DNA of 64,000 nt. It comes from Methylomonas aurea. Its GTDB lineage: Bacteria > Pseudomonadota > Gammaproteobacteria > Methylococcales > Methylomonadaceae. Numbering within the stretch: the stretch's first letter is position 1; the number at the start of each line of letters is the position of its first letter. Location of the stretch: contig NZ_JANIBM010000001.1 of assembly GCF_024505045.1 (NCBI RefSeq), forward strand, positions 124,001 through 188,000, written 5' to 3'. The translations under genes and the position numbers were made by a program. The notes below the pieces were generated by a model that was not told the origin of the DNA, ran no database searches, and saw nothing but the letters and a program-made list of their open reading frames with translations. Of the stretch, positions 37,012 to 46,841 are shown piece after piece.

Positions 37012-38299
37012 TTTAATCGGCTTATTGTTGCTGGCATTCAGCCAATTGGCCTGGCCGGCGGCCAAGATCGAACATTGGCAGACCGCGCAAGGCAGCCGGG
37101 TTTACTATGTGCGTACCGCCGGCTTGCCGATGGTCGACGTGCGGGTCGTGTTCGATGCCGGCAGCGCCCGCGACGGCAGCCAGTTCGGCGTCGCAGCTTT
37201 GACATCGGCCTTGCTGGACAGCGGCGCCGGCGATTGGAGCGCCGACGATATCGCCCAACGTTTCGAGTCGGTCGGCGCCCAATATTCGGCCGGCGTCAGC
37301 GAGGATATGGCTTGGCTATCGATCCGCTCCCTGACCGAGAAGCCGTTGCTTGAAAAGGCGTTGGCCACCTTCGAAACCGTGCTGAGCCGGCCAGCTTTTC
37401 GCGAGGACGATTTCCAGCGCGAGAAGGCTCGCACTCTGGCCGGCTTGAAGCACCGGGAAGAATCACCCGGCGAACTGGCCAGCATCGCCTTCGGCAAAGC
37501 ATTGTACGGCGAACATCCCTACGCCCACCCCGAGACCGGCATCGTCCAGACCGTCGCCGGCTTTAGCGCCGACGATCTGAAAACGTTCTATCAAACTTAT
37601 TACGTCGCCGCCAACGCCATCGTCGTCATCGTCGGCGACGTCAGCCGGGAACAGGCCGAACAGACTGCCAACCAAGTGCTGGGTAAATTGCCGGTCGGCA
37701 GCAAACCGGCGGACATTCCGCCGGTGACGATGCCGAGCCAGGCCAGCACTCAGCATATCGAGTTCCCGTCCACTCAAACCCACGTGCTGGTCGGTTTGCC
37801 CGGCACCTACCGCAAGGACCCGGATTATTTTGCCTTGTATGTCGGCAACCATATTCTCGGCGGCGGCAGCATGGTTTCGCGCTTGTTCGAGGAAGTTCGG
37901 GAAAAGCGCGGCCTGGCCTACGGCGCGTATAGCGTGTTTGCGCCGCTGTACCGGCAAGGGCCGTTCATGATGAGCTTGCAGACCCGTAACGACCAGACCG
38001 AGCAAGCGCTCGGCGTGTTGCGTAAAACCTTCGCCGATTTCCTGGCACAAGGCCCGACCGAGCAGGAATTGACTGCGGCAAAACGGAATATCACCGGCGG
38101 TTTTGCGATGCGTTTCGATACCAACAGCAAGTTGAGCGACTACGTGGCGATGATCGGCTTTTACCAGCAGCCTTTGGACTATCTGGATACCTTCCAAACT
38201 AACGTGGAAGCGGTCACGATCGAGCAGATCAAGGATGCGTTCAAGCGTCGGGTCAAACCGGAATTGCTGCAAACCGTCACGGTCGGCCAGAAGTCCTGA
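37001..38299 (+). CDS. M16 peptidase-like, non-catalytic subunit
   Basis: 432 residues, signal peptide MRFNLIGLLLLAFSQLAWPA. Same fold as its neighbour but the HxxEH site is replaced by VAALTSALLDSG, so it cannot bind catalytic zinc. Retains the C-terminal domain, including GLAYGAYSVFAPLY with the Arg/Tyr-type substrate-binding region. Family knowledge: such partners provide substrate binding in the heterodimer. Its stop overlaps the rsmD start (TGATG). Confidence 0.92.
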   Translation: MRFNLIGLLLLAFSQLAWPAAKIEHWQTAQGSRVYYVRTAGLPMVDVRVVFDAGSARDGSQFGVAALTSALLDSGAGDWSADDIAQRFESVGAQYSAGVSEDMAWLSIRSLTEKPLLEKALATFETVLSRPAFREDDFQREKARTLAGLKHREESPGELASIAFGKALYGEHPYAHPETGIVQTVAGFSADDLKTFYQTYYVAANAIVVIVGDVSREQAEQTANQVLGKLPVGSKPADIPPVTMPSQASTQHIEFPSTQTHVLVGLPGTYRKDPDYFALYVGNHILGGGSMVSRLFEEVREKRGLAYGAYSVFAPLYRQGPFMMSLQTRNDQTEQALGVLRKTFADFLAQGPTEQELTAAKRNITGGFAMRFDTNSKLSDYVAMIGFYQQPLDYLDTFQTNVEAVTIEQIKDAFKRRVKPELLQTVTVGQKS

Positions 38300-38865
38300 T
38301 GGCAAATCAAATCCGCATCATCGGCGGCGAATGGCGTAGCCGGCAAATCGTATTCGACGATGCCCCCGGTTTGCGGCCGACGCCGGCGCGGGTGCGGGAG
38401 ACCCTGTTCAATTGGCTGCAGGCCGATGTCTACGGCAGCCGCTGCCTGGATTTGTTTGCCGGCAGCGGCGCGTTAGGGTTCGAAGCCGCCTCGCGTGGCG
38501 CGAAAGCGGTGGTGCAGGTCGAGGATAACGCCGGCAATTGCAAACGCTTGCGGGAAAATATCGCGCGTCTGGCGACGGACCGGGTTCAGGTGGTGCAGCA
38601 GGATGCGGCCCGCTATCTGGCCGGACCGGCGCAGCAATTCGATCTGGTGTTTCTGGACCCGCCGTTCGGCCAAGGTTTATTGGAATCGGCTTGCCGCTTG
38701 CTGGAAAGCGGAGGCTGGCTCGGCGCTTACGCAAAAATTTATCTGGAAAGTGAAAAAAACTGGCAAGCCGCAGATTTGCCGGCAAACTGGCACTTGTTGA
38801 AGGAAAAGGTGGCCGGCGAAGTGTGTTACCGGCTGCTGCAGCGTCAAGCCGCTGCTTTTGGTTAG
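38299..38865 (+). CDS. rsmD: 16S rRNA (guanine-966-N2) methyltransferase
   Basis: 188 residues; SAM-binding CLDLFAGSGALGFEAASRGA, catalytic VFLDPPFGQG (DPPF), N-terminal IRIIGGEWRSRQIVF and RPTPARVRETLFNWL are all diagnostic. Start overlaps the stop of the preceding M16 gene. The order M16-M16-rsmD-coaD-ferredoxin is common in gammaproteobacteria. Confidence 0.96.
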   Translation: MANQIRIIGGEWRSRQIVFDDAPGLRPTPARVRETLFNWLQADVYGSRCLDLFAGSGALGFEAASRGAKAVVQVEDNAGNCKRLRENIARLATDRVQVVQQDAARYLAGPAQQFDLVFLDPPFGQGLLESACRLLESGGWLGAYAKIYLESEKNWQAADLPANWHLLKEKVAGEVCYRLLQRQAAAFG

Positions 38866-38884
38866 GCTAATGGTTTAGAATTAA

Positions 38885-39642
<758 letters not shown>

Positions 39643-39671
39643 GCCTATTCTGCCGGTGCGGCTGCGATGTT

Positions 39672-40118
39672 CTATGGCAACAGCAGTCGCATCGGCCGCA
39701 TCGGCGATATTGCAAAGCCGTAGCGCCGGTAAAAACGTTGTCCGGCGCTGTTGTCGGCGTCCGTCAGCAACGTAATGCGCCGGCAACCCTGTTGCTTGGC
39801 GAACTCCACGGCATGTTGCAGCAGCGCAGAGCCGATCGCGCCGCCGCGCTGATTGCGATCCACCACCATATCTTCCAGCCAGGCCACGCGCGCGCCCAGC
39901 GCCGTCGATACGCTGAACAGCAGATTGACCATGCCCAGAATTTCGCCGTCGCGACGCGCCACGAAAATCCGCCCCAGTGCCGGTTCGGCAATGATTTGAC
40001 TCAAGCCGCGGCGTTGCGCAGTTTCATCCGCGACAAATTCGGCTTCCTGTTCGAATAATTGCGCCAACAGGCGGCACATTGCCGGAATATCGGCCTCGGT
40101 GGCGGTAACGATTTGCAT
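39672..40118 (-). CDS. GNAT-family acetyltransferase
   Basis: 148 residues. Acetyl-CoA loop NQRGGAIGSALLQHAVEFA (variant of RxxGxG/A), preceded by strand AWLEDMVVDR, and a closing SAGQRFYRRYGF. Substrate unknown. AGGAG precedes the ATG. Convergent with the ferredoxin gene and divergent from the cobalamin locus. Confidence 0.9.
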   Translation of the reverse strand: MQIVTATEADIPAMCRLLAQLFEQEAEFVADETAQRRGLSQIIAEPALGRIFVARRDGEILGMVNLLFSVSTALGARVAWLEDMVVDRNQRGGAIGSALLQHAVEFAKQQGCRRITLLTDADNSAGQRFYRRYGFAISPMRPMRLLLP

Positions 40119-40228
40119 ACTCTGATCTCCTGCTTAAACCCATAGTCTTGTCGAGTCTAATCCAGGCCGTCGCCCGACGGTACTGTTGGCTGATCGCTGT
40201 TCGGTCTATGCCGTTTCGGCGGTTTGCC

Positions 40229-40257
40229 TTGCCGGCCCAATCCCAATCAACTACAAT
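40229..40257 (+). promoter_or_regulatory. sigma-70-like promoter for the cobalamin locus
   Basis: -35 TTGCCG (40229-40234), 17-base spacer, -10 TACAAT (40252-40257). Predicted transcription start around 40264, just ahead of the riboswitch. Confidence 0.6.
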
Positions 40258-40267
40258 CCCCGACCTT

Positions 40268-40475
40268 CTTTCAGGTGTTGGTGCCGAATCTCGGCCTAAC
40301 TTAAACAGGAAGTCGGTGCGGCAAATTTCGTTTTGCCCATGCCGACGCTGCCCCCGCAACGGTAGATAAGTAAAGATCCGCGCTTTTTGCCACTGTGCGT
40401 TTGCATGGGAAGGTGCGCGGTTCAGGCCATCAAGCCGCTTATGAGCCCGGAGACTGGCCCGGAAGATCATTCGAG
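40268..40475 (+). promoter_or_regulatory. cobalamin (adenosylcobalamin-type) riboswitch
   Basis: Classical B12 box arrangement: the 5' side near TCAGGTGTTGGTGCCG, the core GCCGACGCTGCCCCCGCAAC at 40341-40360, the CACTG and GGGAAGG elements at 40391-40412, and GAGCCCGGAGACTGGCC at 40443-40459. The remaining 120 bases to btuB can form the expression platform. It should shut off btuB and following genes when cobalamin is plentiful. Confidence 0.95.
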
Positions 40476-40595
40476 ACAGCGGAGGGCTGTTACGGAATGG
40501 TCAGAGCCTGCGCCTAGCCCCAACTCCGCCTATTCTCTCGCCGATATCTCCTCTGTCGTTTTTTACCCGGATGCGCGGTGGGCGCAGAGGACATT

Positions 40596-42419
40596 ATGCA
40601 AAAAAAATTGATCATGGCTTTGCCGCTGGCCGGCATGAGCGCGTTTGTACCCGGCTTCGCCGACGACCAAGCCGCCAATTTAGCCGAGACCGTGGTGACG
40701 GCGACGCGGTCGGAACGCAACCAAACCGAACTGGCGACCGCGACAACGATTTATACCCGGCAGGATATCGAACGCTTGCAGGTCAGAACTTTGCCGGAGC
40801 TACTGAAGGGCTCGACCGGCATCGACATGGTGCAGAGCGGCGGTTACGGTAAGGACACTAACGTGTTCATGCGCGGTACCAATTCCGATCACGTGCTGGT
40901 ATTGGTCGACGGTATCAAGGTCGGTTCGGTGACGACGGGCACCACGCCGTTTCAATTTATTCCGGTGGATCAGATCGAACGGGTCGAGATCATTCGCGGG
41001 CCGCAATCCAGTTTGTACGGTTCGGAAGCCATTGGCGGCGTAATTCAGATTTTTACCCGTAAAGGCGGCAATAGCGAGCGGCCGAATATCGCGCTGGAAG
41101 CCGGTGGCGGTTCTTACGATAGCTACAAAGGGTCCGCGGCAATCAACGGCAAGTGGGGGCAGGCCTGGTATAGCTTGGGCGCGTCCCAGTTCGGCAGCCA
41201 GGGCATCAACGCTCAGAGCCGCACCACAATTGCCAACGGCTTCAACCCGGATCGCGACGGCTACAACAACACAGGCTTGAATGCCAAGGCCGGCTATCGC
41301 TTCGCTAACGGCGCCGAGGTCGAGGCATTCTTGCTGCGCGCCGAGGGCGAAACCGAAATCGATAACTCGACTAGCAGCACGACGCTGTTCGTCAACCAAA
41401 CGCTCGGAGCCTCGGCCAGCGCAGACATCAACGACGTCTGGCGTTCGACTTTGCGGGTCGGCCAAAGCGTGGACGATGCCGACCAGTTCCGCCATTCCGG
41501 AGCATTCGCCAGTAACTTCGATACCACCCGTTGGAATGCAAGCTGGCTGAACCAGCTCAATCTGCATAAAGACCAGCAACTGACCTTGGGAGCGGATTAC
41601 CGGCTGGACGAAGTCCAAAGCACGACGCGTTATGCGGAAAATTCGCGCTACGATGTCGGCGGTTTTATCGAATTGCATAGCCGCTGGTTCGAGCGGCATT
41701 TCACCAATGCCTCGTTACGCTGGGACGAAAACCAAGCCTTCGGCAGCAGTCTGACCGGCAATTTCGGCTGGCGCTTCAACTGGGACCACGGCTTGAGCGC
41801 TTTCGCCAGCTTCGGCAACGGATTCAAGGCCCCGACCTTCAACCAGTTGTATTTTCCCGGCTTCGGCAATCCCAATCTGCAGGCGGAGCAATCGACCAAT
41901 TTCGAAGGCGGCTTCGCCGGCAACCATGGCTGGATGCAATGGGAAATTCGCGCTTACCACAGCAACATCGATAATTTGATCGTATTTAGCGGCCGGCCGT
42001 TGACGGCGCAAAACATCGGCAAGGCGCAGATTGATGGCATCGAGGCGGAAATCTCCGGCGACTTACTCGGTTGGCATAACAAGTTGAGCATGAATCTGCT
42101 GACGCCGAAGGATCGGGCCAATAATTTGCGGTTGCCGCGGCGGGCCACGCAGACGCTGTCTTATGACATTTCGCGCAGTTTCGCTGCGTTCGACGTCGGT
42201 GCTGCGGTGCTGGCGCAGGGCGAGCGCTTCGACAATACCGCCAATACCGTCCGCCTGGGGGCTTTCATGACGATCGATCTTCGTGCCGCTTACCACGTCG
42301 ATAAAAATTGGATGTTGAGCGCCAAACTCAATAATATGCTCGACCAGCAATATCAAACCGTCAACACTTACAACAATTTCGGTAGAAATTTCTTTTTCTC
42401 TATCCATTACAATTACTGA
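40596..42419 (+). CDS. btuB: TonB-dependent vitamin B12 outer-membrane receptor
   Basis: 607 residues. Signal peptide (MQKKLIMALPLAGMSAFVPGFA), TonB box region AETVVTATRS, plug domain with GIDMVQSGGYGKDTNVFMRG and VEIIRGPQSSLYGSEAIGG, then a 22-strand barrel ending in the aromatic NFGRNFFFSIHYNY. ATG at 40596 has AGAGGA directly ahead; a GTG at 40578 is not supported. Controlled by the upstream cobalamin riboswitch and followed by btuM-cbiB-cobC, which fixes its ligand as a corrinoid with good confidence. Confidence 0.95.
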   Translation: MQKKLIMALPLAGMSAFVPGFADDQAANLAETVVTATRSERNQTELATATTIYTRQDIERLQVRTLPELLKGSTGIDMVQSGGYGKDTNVFMRGTNSDHVLVLVDGIKVGSVTTGTTPFQFIPVDQIERVEIIRGPQSSLYGSEAIGGVIQIFTRKGGNSERPNIALEAGGGSYDSYKGSAAINGKWGQAWYSLGASQFGSQGINAQSRTTIANGFNPDRDGYNNTGLNAKAGYRFANGAEVEAFLLRAEGETEIDNSTSSTTLFVNQTLGASASADINDVWRSTLRVGQSVDDADQFRHSGAFASNFDTTRWNASWLNQLNLHKDQQLTLGADYRLDEVQSTTRYAENSRYDVGGFIELHSRWFERHFTNASLRWDENQAFGSSLTGNFGWRFNWDHGLSAFASFGNGFKAPTFNQLYFPGFGNPNLQAEQSTNFEGGFAGNHGWMQWEIRAYHSNIDNLIVFSGRPLTAQNIGKAQIDGIEAEISGDLLGWHNKLSMNLLTPKDRANNLRLPRRATQTLSYDISRSFAAFDVGAAVLAQGERFDNTANTVRLGAFMTIDLRAAYHVDKNWMLSAKLNNMLDQQYQTVNTYNNFGRNFFFSIHYNY

Positions 42420-42439
42420 CCTTTTTTTCGGAGAACATT

Positions 42440-43015
42440 ATGAACTCGAATCGATTTTTGGCCGTGAAACCCGGCGCCGTGGCGTTGATGGCGTTGATGG
42501 CCGCGACCCGTTTTCACCACTTCGGTACTCCGTTTGCGCTGCCCGACGCATCGCTGGCGGTGTTCTTCTTTGCCGGCCTGTGGCTGGGCGGCCGTTATTT
42601 GTTTGCGCTGCTGCTGTTGGAAGCCGGTTTGATCGATTATCTGGCGATTACCAAATTGGGCGTCAGCGATTTTTGCGTTTCCAACGCCTACGGTTTTTTG
42701 GTCGGCTCTTACGCGGCGATGTGGTTGGGCGGCCGTTGGTGCCGTAAATTCACGGCGCTGACCGCGGTATCGGCGACGCAACAGTTCGCCGCGTTGTGGG
42801 CGGCCGCCACGCTGGCGTTTCTGATTTCCAACGGTAGCTTTTACTGGCTGTCCGGGCGTTATCCCGAGCCGTCGTTCGGCCAATATCTGGAGCGGGCGGC
42901 GATGTACTATCTGCCGCACTTGTCGTCGACCTTGATTTACGGCGTGGTAATCTTCGGCTTGGTTAGGGCCGGCAAAGCTTTACTCGCCGGTAAAGCCGCG
43001 CGGCAGGCGGTTTAA
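42440..43015 (+). CDS. btuM: BtuM-like solitary cobalamin transporter (ECF S-component type)
   Basis: 191 residues with about six membrane helices. Begins 20 bases after btuB with a GGAGA ribosome site. TRFHHFGTPFALPDASLAVFFFAG resembles the N-terminus of the BtuM family, and Cys79 in VSDFCVSNAYG falls almost where Thiobacillus denitrificans BtuM has its cobalt-coordinating Cys80 (family knowledge recalled, not searched). BtuM would move cobalamin across the inner membrane without an ATPase of its own. No btuCD genes are in the window, consistent with this role. Confidence 0.75.
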   Translation: MNSNRFLAVKPGAVALMALMAATRFHHFGTPFALPDASLAVFFFAGLWLGGRYLFALLLLEAGLIDYLAITKLGVSDFCVSNAYGFLVGSYAAMWLGGRWCRKFTALTAVSATQQFAALWAAATLAFLISNGSFYWLSGRYPEPSFGQYLERAAMYYLPHLSSTLIYGVVIFGLVRAGKALLAGKAARQAV

Positions 43016-43106
43016 TTTCGTTCGGGGCGGCTCGGTCCGCCCTGTCTCCCGTCCCGATAGTCCGCACGCCGAATAGGCGCTGTGGCTCCCGTCTTTGCAT
43101 TATTGA

Positions 43107-44024
43107 ATGGCGCTGTTCCCTATTGTGCTGCTGGCTGTCGCCCTGGATTACGTTCTGGGCGAACCGGACAATACTTACCATCCGCTAGCCGTATTCGGTC
43201 GTTGGGCTGCTTCGGTCGAGCGGACTCTGCTCAAGCCCGAGCAGAGTCCAACCCGGCAAAAGATGGCCGGCGTTTGCGCCTTGGCGCTGGCTTTATTGCC
43301 GTGCGCGGCGGCGTTGCCGATATTGCTGCTTGCGGATGAATGGCAAACATTGTTCGGTATAGCGCTGCTGTATTTCTGTATCGCACCGCGCAGCCTGCAA
43401 CAGCATGCTGAAGCCGTGCGGGCAGCCTTGGCGGTGGACGATCTGGAGCTGGCTCGCTGCCGGGTGGGCTACATGGTCAGTCGCGACACTGCGGGGTTGG
43501 ATCAAGCGGCGGTCAGGCGGGCGGCAATCGAGTCGGTATTGGAAAACGGCGCCGATGCGGTGTTCGCGCCGATTTTCTGGTTCGTTATCGCCGGTCCTTT
43601 TGGCGCCTTGCTCTACCGTTTCAGCAACACGCTGGATGCGATGTGGGGTTACCGTAACAGCCGTTACCAATATTTCGGCTGGGCCGCCGCCCGGTTGGAC
43701 GATGTTCTGAATTGGGCGCCGGCCCGGTTAACGGCGCTCGGCTATGCGTTGCTGGGCCGCACCGGTACGGCGTTACAGGCCTGGCGCGAGCAGGGCGGGT
43801 TGTTGGAAAGCCCGAATGCCGGTCCGGTCATGGCGGCGGGGGGCGCTGCGCTGAATCTGCAATTGGGCGGCCCCGCGGTATACCACGGCGAAGTCAAACT
43901 CAAGCCTTGGTTCGGCGGCGAGCGGGTGCCGGAAAATGGTGACATTGCTCGAGCCAGCGGTCTGGTCTACCGAACGCTCAGTTTATGGTTGTTGTTGATC
44001 GCATTGGGAGGCGGGTTTGCTTGA
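43107..44024 (+). CDS. cbiB: adenosylcobinamide-phosphate synthase
   Basis: 305-residue inner-membrane enzyme attaching aminopropanol phosphate to the corrin ring. Seen: LDYVLGEPDNTYHPLAVFGRW at the N-terminus (DxxxGDPxxxxHP pattern with Glu for Asp), SRDTAGLDQAAVRRAAIES, FWFVIAGPFGALLYR, and the C-terminal MAAGGAALNLQLGGPAVYHG. Also called CobD in the aerobic nomenclature. Its stop overlaps the cobC start by eight bases. Confidence 0.95.
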   Translation: MALFPIVLLAVALDYVLGEPDNTYHPLAVFGRWAASVERTLLKPEQSPTRQKMAGVCALALALLPCAAALPILLLADEWQTLFGIALLYFCIAPRSLQQHAEAVRAALAVDDLELARCRVGYMVSRDTAGLDQAAVRRAAIESVLENGADAVFAPIFWFVIAGPFGALLYRFSNTLDAMWGYRNSRYQYFGWAAARLDDVLNWAPARLTALGYALLGRTGTALQAWREQGGLLESPNAGPVMAAGGAALNLQLGGPAVYHGEVKLKPWFGGERVPENGDIARASGLVYRTLSLWLLLIALGGGFA

Positions 44025-45021
44025 GCATGGCGGCCGCTTGCGGCAGGCGGCGAGCCGTTACGGCATTCCGTTGGCGGAATGGCTGGACTTGTCGACCGGC
44101 GTCAATCCGAACGGCTGGCCGGTGCCGGCAGTGCCCGCCGAGTGTTGGCAACGTTTGCCGGAAGACGACGACGCATTAATGCCGGCGGCGCAGGCCTATT
44201 ATGGAAATTCGTCGATAATGGCTGTGGCCGGTTCGCAGGCGGCGATTCAAACGCTACCGTTGTTACGCGGTAGGTCGCGGGTCGGCGTATTGGCTCCGGC
44301 CTACGCCGAACACGCCGCGAATTGGCAGCAAGCCGGGCACCAATTGATTGAATTAGCAATTCATGCCGAAGCGATCGAGCGGGCACTGGAGGATTTGGAT
44401 GTGTTGATTATCATCAATCCGAACAACCCGACCGGCACGTTGTGGGAACCGGACCGCTTATTGAATTGGCATCGGCGCTTGAGCCGGCACGGCGGCTGGT
44501 TGCTTGTCGACGAAGCGTTCACGGATAGCATGCCGGAACACAGTTTGGCGGCGTTGCCGGTGCGTCCGGGCTTGATCGTGCTGCGTTCTATCGGCAAGTT
44601 TTTCGGCTTGGCCGGGATCCGCTGCGGATTTGTAATCGCCGAAGCCGTGCTGCTCGCGCGGCTGGCCGAAGCTTTGGGGCCTTGGCCGATCAGCTATCCC
44701 AGCCGTTACGTGGCGGCGGCGGCGTTGGCGGATCGTGAATGGCAGCAGAAGAATGCGGTCGAGCTGAAGCAGCAGGGCCAACGCTTGCAGCAGTTGCTGG
44801 ATTCTACCGGTTTCACGCCGGCCGGAGGCTGCGATTTATTTCAGTGGGTGGCCAATGAAAAGGCAGCTTTGCTGCACGATGCACTGGCCAGACAAGGGAT
44901 TCTGACCCGCTTGTTTGATTCCCCAGCCAGCTTGCGCTTTGGATTGCCGAAAGACGAAGCCAGCTGGTTGCAGTTGTTGCGTACGATGCAGGAATTAGGC
45001 TGCAAGAAGCGGGTCGTTTAG
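44017..45021 (+). CDS. cobC: threonine-phosphate decarboxylase-like aminotransferase of cobalamin synthesis
   Basis: 334-residue PLP enzyme of fold type I giving aminopropanol phosphate for the nucleotide loop. Seen: opening LEHGGRLRQAASRYG, IIINPNNPTG, LLVDEAFTD, and the PLP-lysine site SIGKFFGLAGIRCG. A TTG at 44017 is chosen because the family opens with this sequence and GGGAGG lies ahead. Translation probably couples to cbiB. The 3' end overlaps a convergent gene by 27 bases. Confidence 0.93.
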   Translation: MLEHGGRLRQAASRYGIPLAEWLDLSTGVNPNGWPVPAVPAECWQRLPEDDDALMPAAQAYYGNSSIMAVAGSQAAIQTLPLLRGRSRVGVLAPAYAEHAANWQQAGHQLIELAIHAEAIERALEDLDVLIIINPNNPTGTLWEPDRLLNWHRRLSRHGGWLLVDEAFTDSMPEHSLAALPVRPGLIVLRSIGKFFGLAGIRCGFVIAEAVLLARLAEALGPWPISYPSRYVAAAALADREWQQKNAVELKQQGQRLQQLLDSTGFTPAGGCDLFQWVANEKAALLHDALARQGILTRLFDSPASLRFGLPKDEASWLQLLRTMQELGCKKRVV

Positions 45022-45714
45022 CGGTTTGCGGGTTTTGGAAATAGCCCATGCCAGCGCCGAACCGAACAGCCAGATTGTTCCCGGTAGCGGTACTTGCGAT
45101 ACCTGCGTAATGTCGGAGTTAGAAATAGTTCCCACGCCGCTGATATCTTGGCTGTCGCCTAGTTTGCGGTTGAATTCGAAGACCAAGTACTGCGGGTTCG
45201 GCAAGTTGTAAAGATCTTGGAAATTCGGGTTGGTCAGGATGTTGTTGTCGAACAGGCTGGCATCGAAGAAGGCGGTAATCGCCAACTCTAGTCCCGAAAC
45301 CAATCCGTTGGCGTCATAGATATTGCTAGCCGGTTCGATACGCAGCATCAGAGTGTCGTAAGTACCGGGTGTGACCAATCCGGTCATGCCCAGAGAGGCA
45401 AGTTGGTCGGCGGTGATTTCCCGGCCGTTATCCGCCAATAAAACGATTTCGTCCCTGCCGGAAAACAACGGCAAGCCGTTTACCAATAACGAAGACGTGA
45501 CGTTTTGCGAATATAACAGGCGTAATTCGCCGGTATCGATCGTGGGGCCGGCAAAAAAGTCGGCTTGATCCGGGGTTTGCGGATCGAACGTGTGTCTGCC
45601 GGAAAAGCTGGTTCCGGCCAAGTCCGCAAAATTGCCGTGGTAATCGAATTGCAGCACGGCGCTGGCGCTGGTAGAGAACAGCAGTAATGTCAAAAGGCTG
45701 TATAGTGTCTTCAT
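44995..45714 (-). CDS. exported PEP-CTERM-like protein
   Basis: 239 residues. Signal peptide MKTLYSLLTLLLFSTSASA; the body has no named domain but is rich in beta-type sequence with repeated Leu/Gly/Asp. The C-terminus VPLPGTIWLFGSALAWAISKTRK is a PEP-CTERM-type sorting signal with VPLP in place of PEP. AAGGA precedes the ATG. Antisense to the last 27 bases of cobC, so the two transcripts can overlap. Confidence 0.8.
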   Translation of the reverse strand: MKTLYSLLTLLLFSTSASAVLQFDYHGNFADLAGTSFSGRHTFDPQTPDQADFFAGPTIDTGELRLLYSQNVTSSLLVNGLPLFSGRDEIVLLADNGREITADQLASLGMTGLVTPGTYDTLMLRIEPASNIYDANGLVSGLELAITAFFDASLFDNNILTNPNFQDLYNLPNPQYLVFEFNRKLGDSQDISGVGTISNSDITQVSQVPLPGTIWLFGSALAWAISKTRKPLNDPLLAA

Positions 45715-45887
45715 GATTTTTCCTTAAATTTCGAAATATTTCGGTTTTGTTGCTACTGGATCAACATTCCTTAATAAAGTTAGAAGCGTGCTACTTGACT
45801 CCTGGCGAGATAATTGGTAATGCGATTATCCTCTCGCTCAGCAGTGTGCGTCAACCCTTAAGGTTTGCGGTAAAGCGAGCGCTGTAG

Positions 45888-45915
45888 AACTAGCGGGCTG
45901 CCGAGTCCGCTAGTT
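45888..45915. terminator. hairpin between the PEP-CTERM and RMD1 genes
   Basis: Perfect 9-bp stem AACTAGCGG / CCGCTAGTT with a 10-base loop, about 27 bases past the RMD1-family stop on the minus strand. Likely its terminator. The rest of 45715-45941 shows no gene. Confidence 0.55.
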
Positions 45916-45941
45916 TGTCGGTAGCGGTTATCCCGGCTAAA

Positions 45942-46736
45942 TCAAAACAGCTTATCCAAAACCGACATCACGATTTCCACGGCAATCAGCCAAATGATGA
46001 TCCATTCCAAGGTCGACGAATGCTGGTGTTTCTGCTCGTCGGCCAGCATCTCCAGCAGCTCGTGGATTGTCTCCAGCTTTTTTGACAATACGTCGGTGCG
46101 GGGTTGGATTTCCAGATAATTCGCCGCCATCGAATAAATGCCTTGGTATTCCGGGTGTTCCCAGAAAAATTCCGGCGTATCGAGCAAGTCGTAGTTGAGG
46201 ATGATGTCGCTCTTGGTCAAAAACAATTTGCCGCGAATTTTGGCCATGGCCTTGCGGTTCAGTTTGATCGTGCCTTCGCGGGCCAACGACTGCGGCAAAT
46301 GGGCCGTAGCCCGGATCGTATCGATGGCGTGGCCTTCGAAGGCGGCCAATTTGATCGACTGCGCCATCGCATGCGACAAAGCCAGCAGCACTTTGACATC
46401 CGCGGATTGCAATTCGATATGGTCGTGTTGAAACCGGTCCTGCTCGCAACCGACTTCATAGCTGAAGTTGTCTTCCTGCGGTTCGTCGTCCGGCTTGACG
46501 GCGTAATCCAGTAACAATTCGTGCAAACTGCGGCGGTCGTCCAGATTCAGATTCCAGCACACCATCACACCGTAAGCGAACACGATCGCATAGCCGGTTT
46601 TGTAATCGATGATCAATGCATTGCGGAACAATTGGGCGCGGGTGGTTTCCAGCAGTTTTTCCCGTAGCGCCGAAAAACGGAACGATTGCGCCAAACAAAC
46701 CGTCAAGCAGCGTTTAATGGCTCTTTCTTCTGTCAT
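45942..46736 (-). CDS. RMD1/YagE family (DUF155) protein
   Basis: 264 residues from the ATG at 46736. Seen: NALIIDYKTGYAIVFAYGVMVCWNL and the DUF155 core LLALSHAMAQSIKLAAFEGH, IRGKLFLTKSDIILNYDLLDTPEFFWEHPEYQGIY. A C-terminal membrane segment follows (LEWIIIWLIAVEIVMSVLDKLF), as in mitochondrial RMD1-type proteins. The biochemical function of bacterial members is unknown; eukaryotic relatives act in mitochondria. Divergent from aroG with a 105-base gap. Confidence 0.87.
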   Translation of the reverse strand: MTEERAIKRCLTVCLAQSFRFSALREKLLETTRAQLFRNALIIDYKTGYAIVFAYGVMVCWNLNLDDRRSLHELLLDYAVKPDDEPQEDNFSYEVGCEQDRFQHDHIELQSADVKVLLALSHAMAQSIKLAAFEGHAIDTIRATAHLPQSLAREGTIKLNRKAMAKIRGKLFLTKSDIILNYDLLDTPEFFWEHPEYQGIYSMAANYLEIQPRTDVLSKKLETIHELLEMLADEQKHQHSSTLEWIIIWLIAVEIVMSVLDKLF

Positions 46737-46841
46737 GGTTGTGGTCCCGGGTCGGATCGAGCTTAGTTTGCAACATCGTGGCGGCAAAATGGTTAAAATA
46801 ACCGTTTAAATTCACCTACCGAAAGCTCATTGCTAAGCGTC

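Noticed and set aside
46737-46841. Search for a TPP riboswitch ahead of aroG-thiSG
   Set aside because: None of the conserved TPP elements was visible in the gap or before thiSG.
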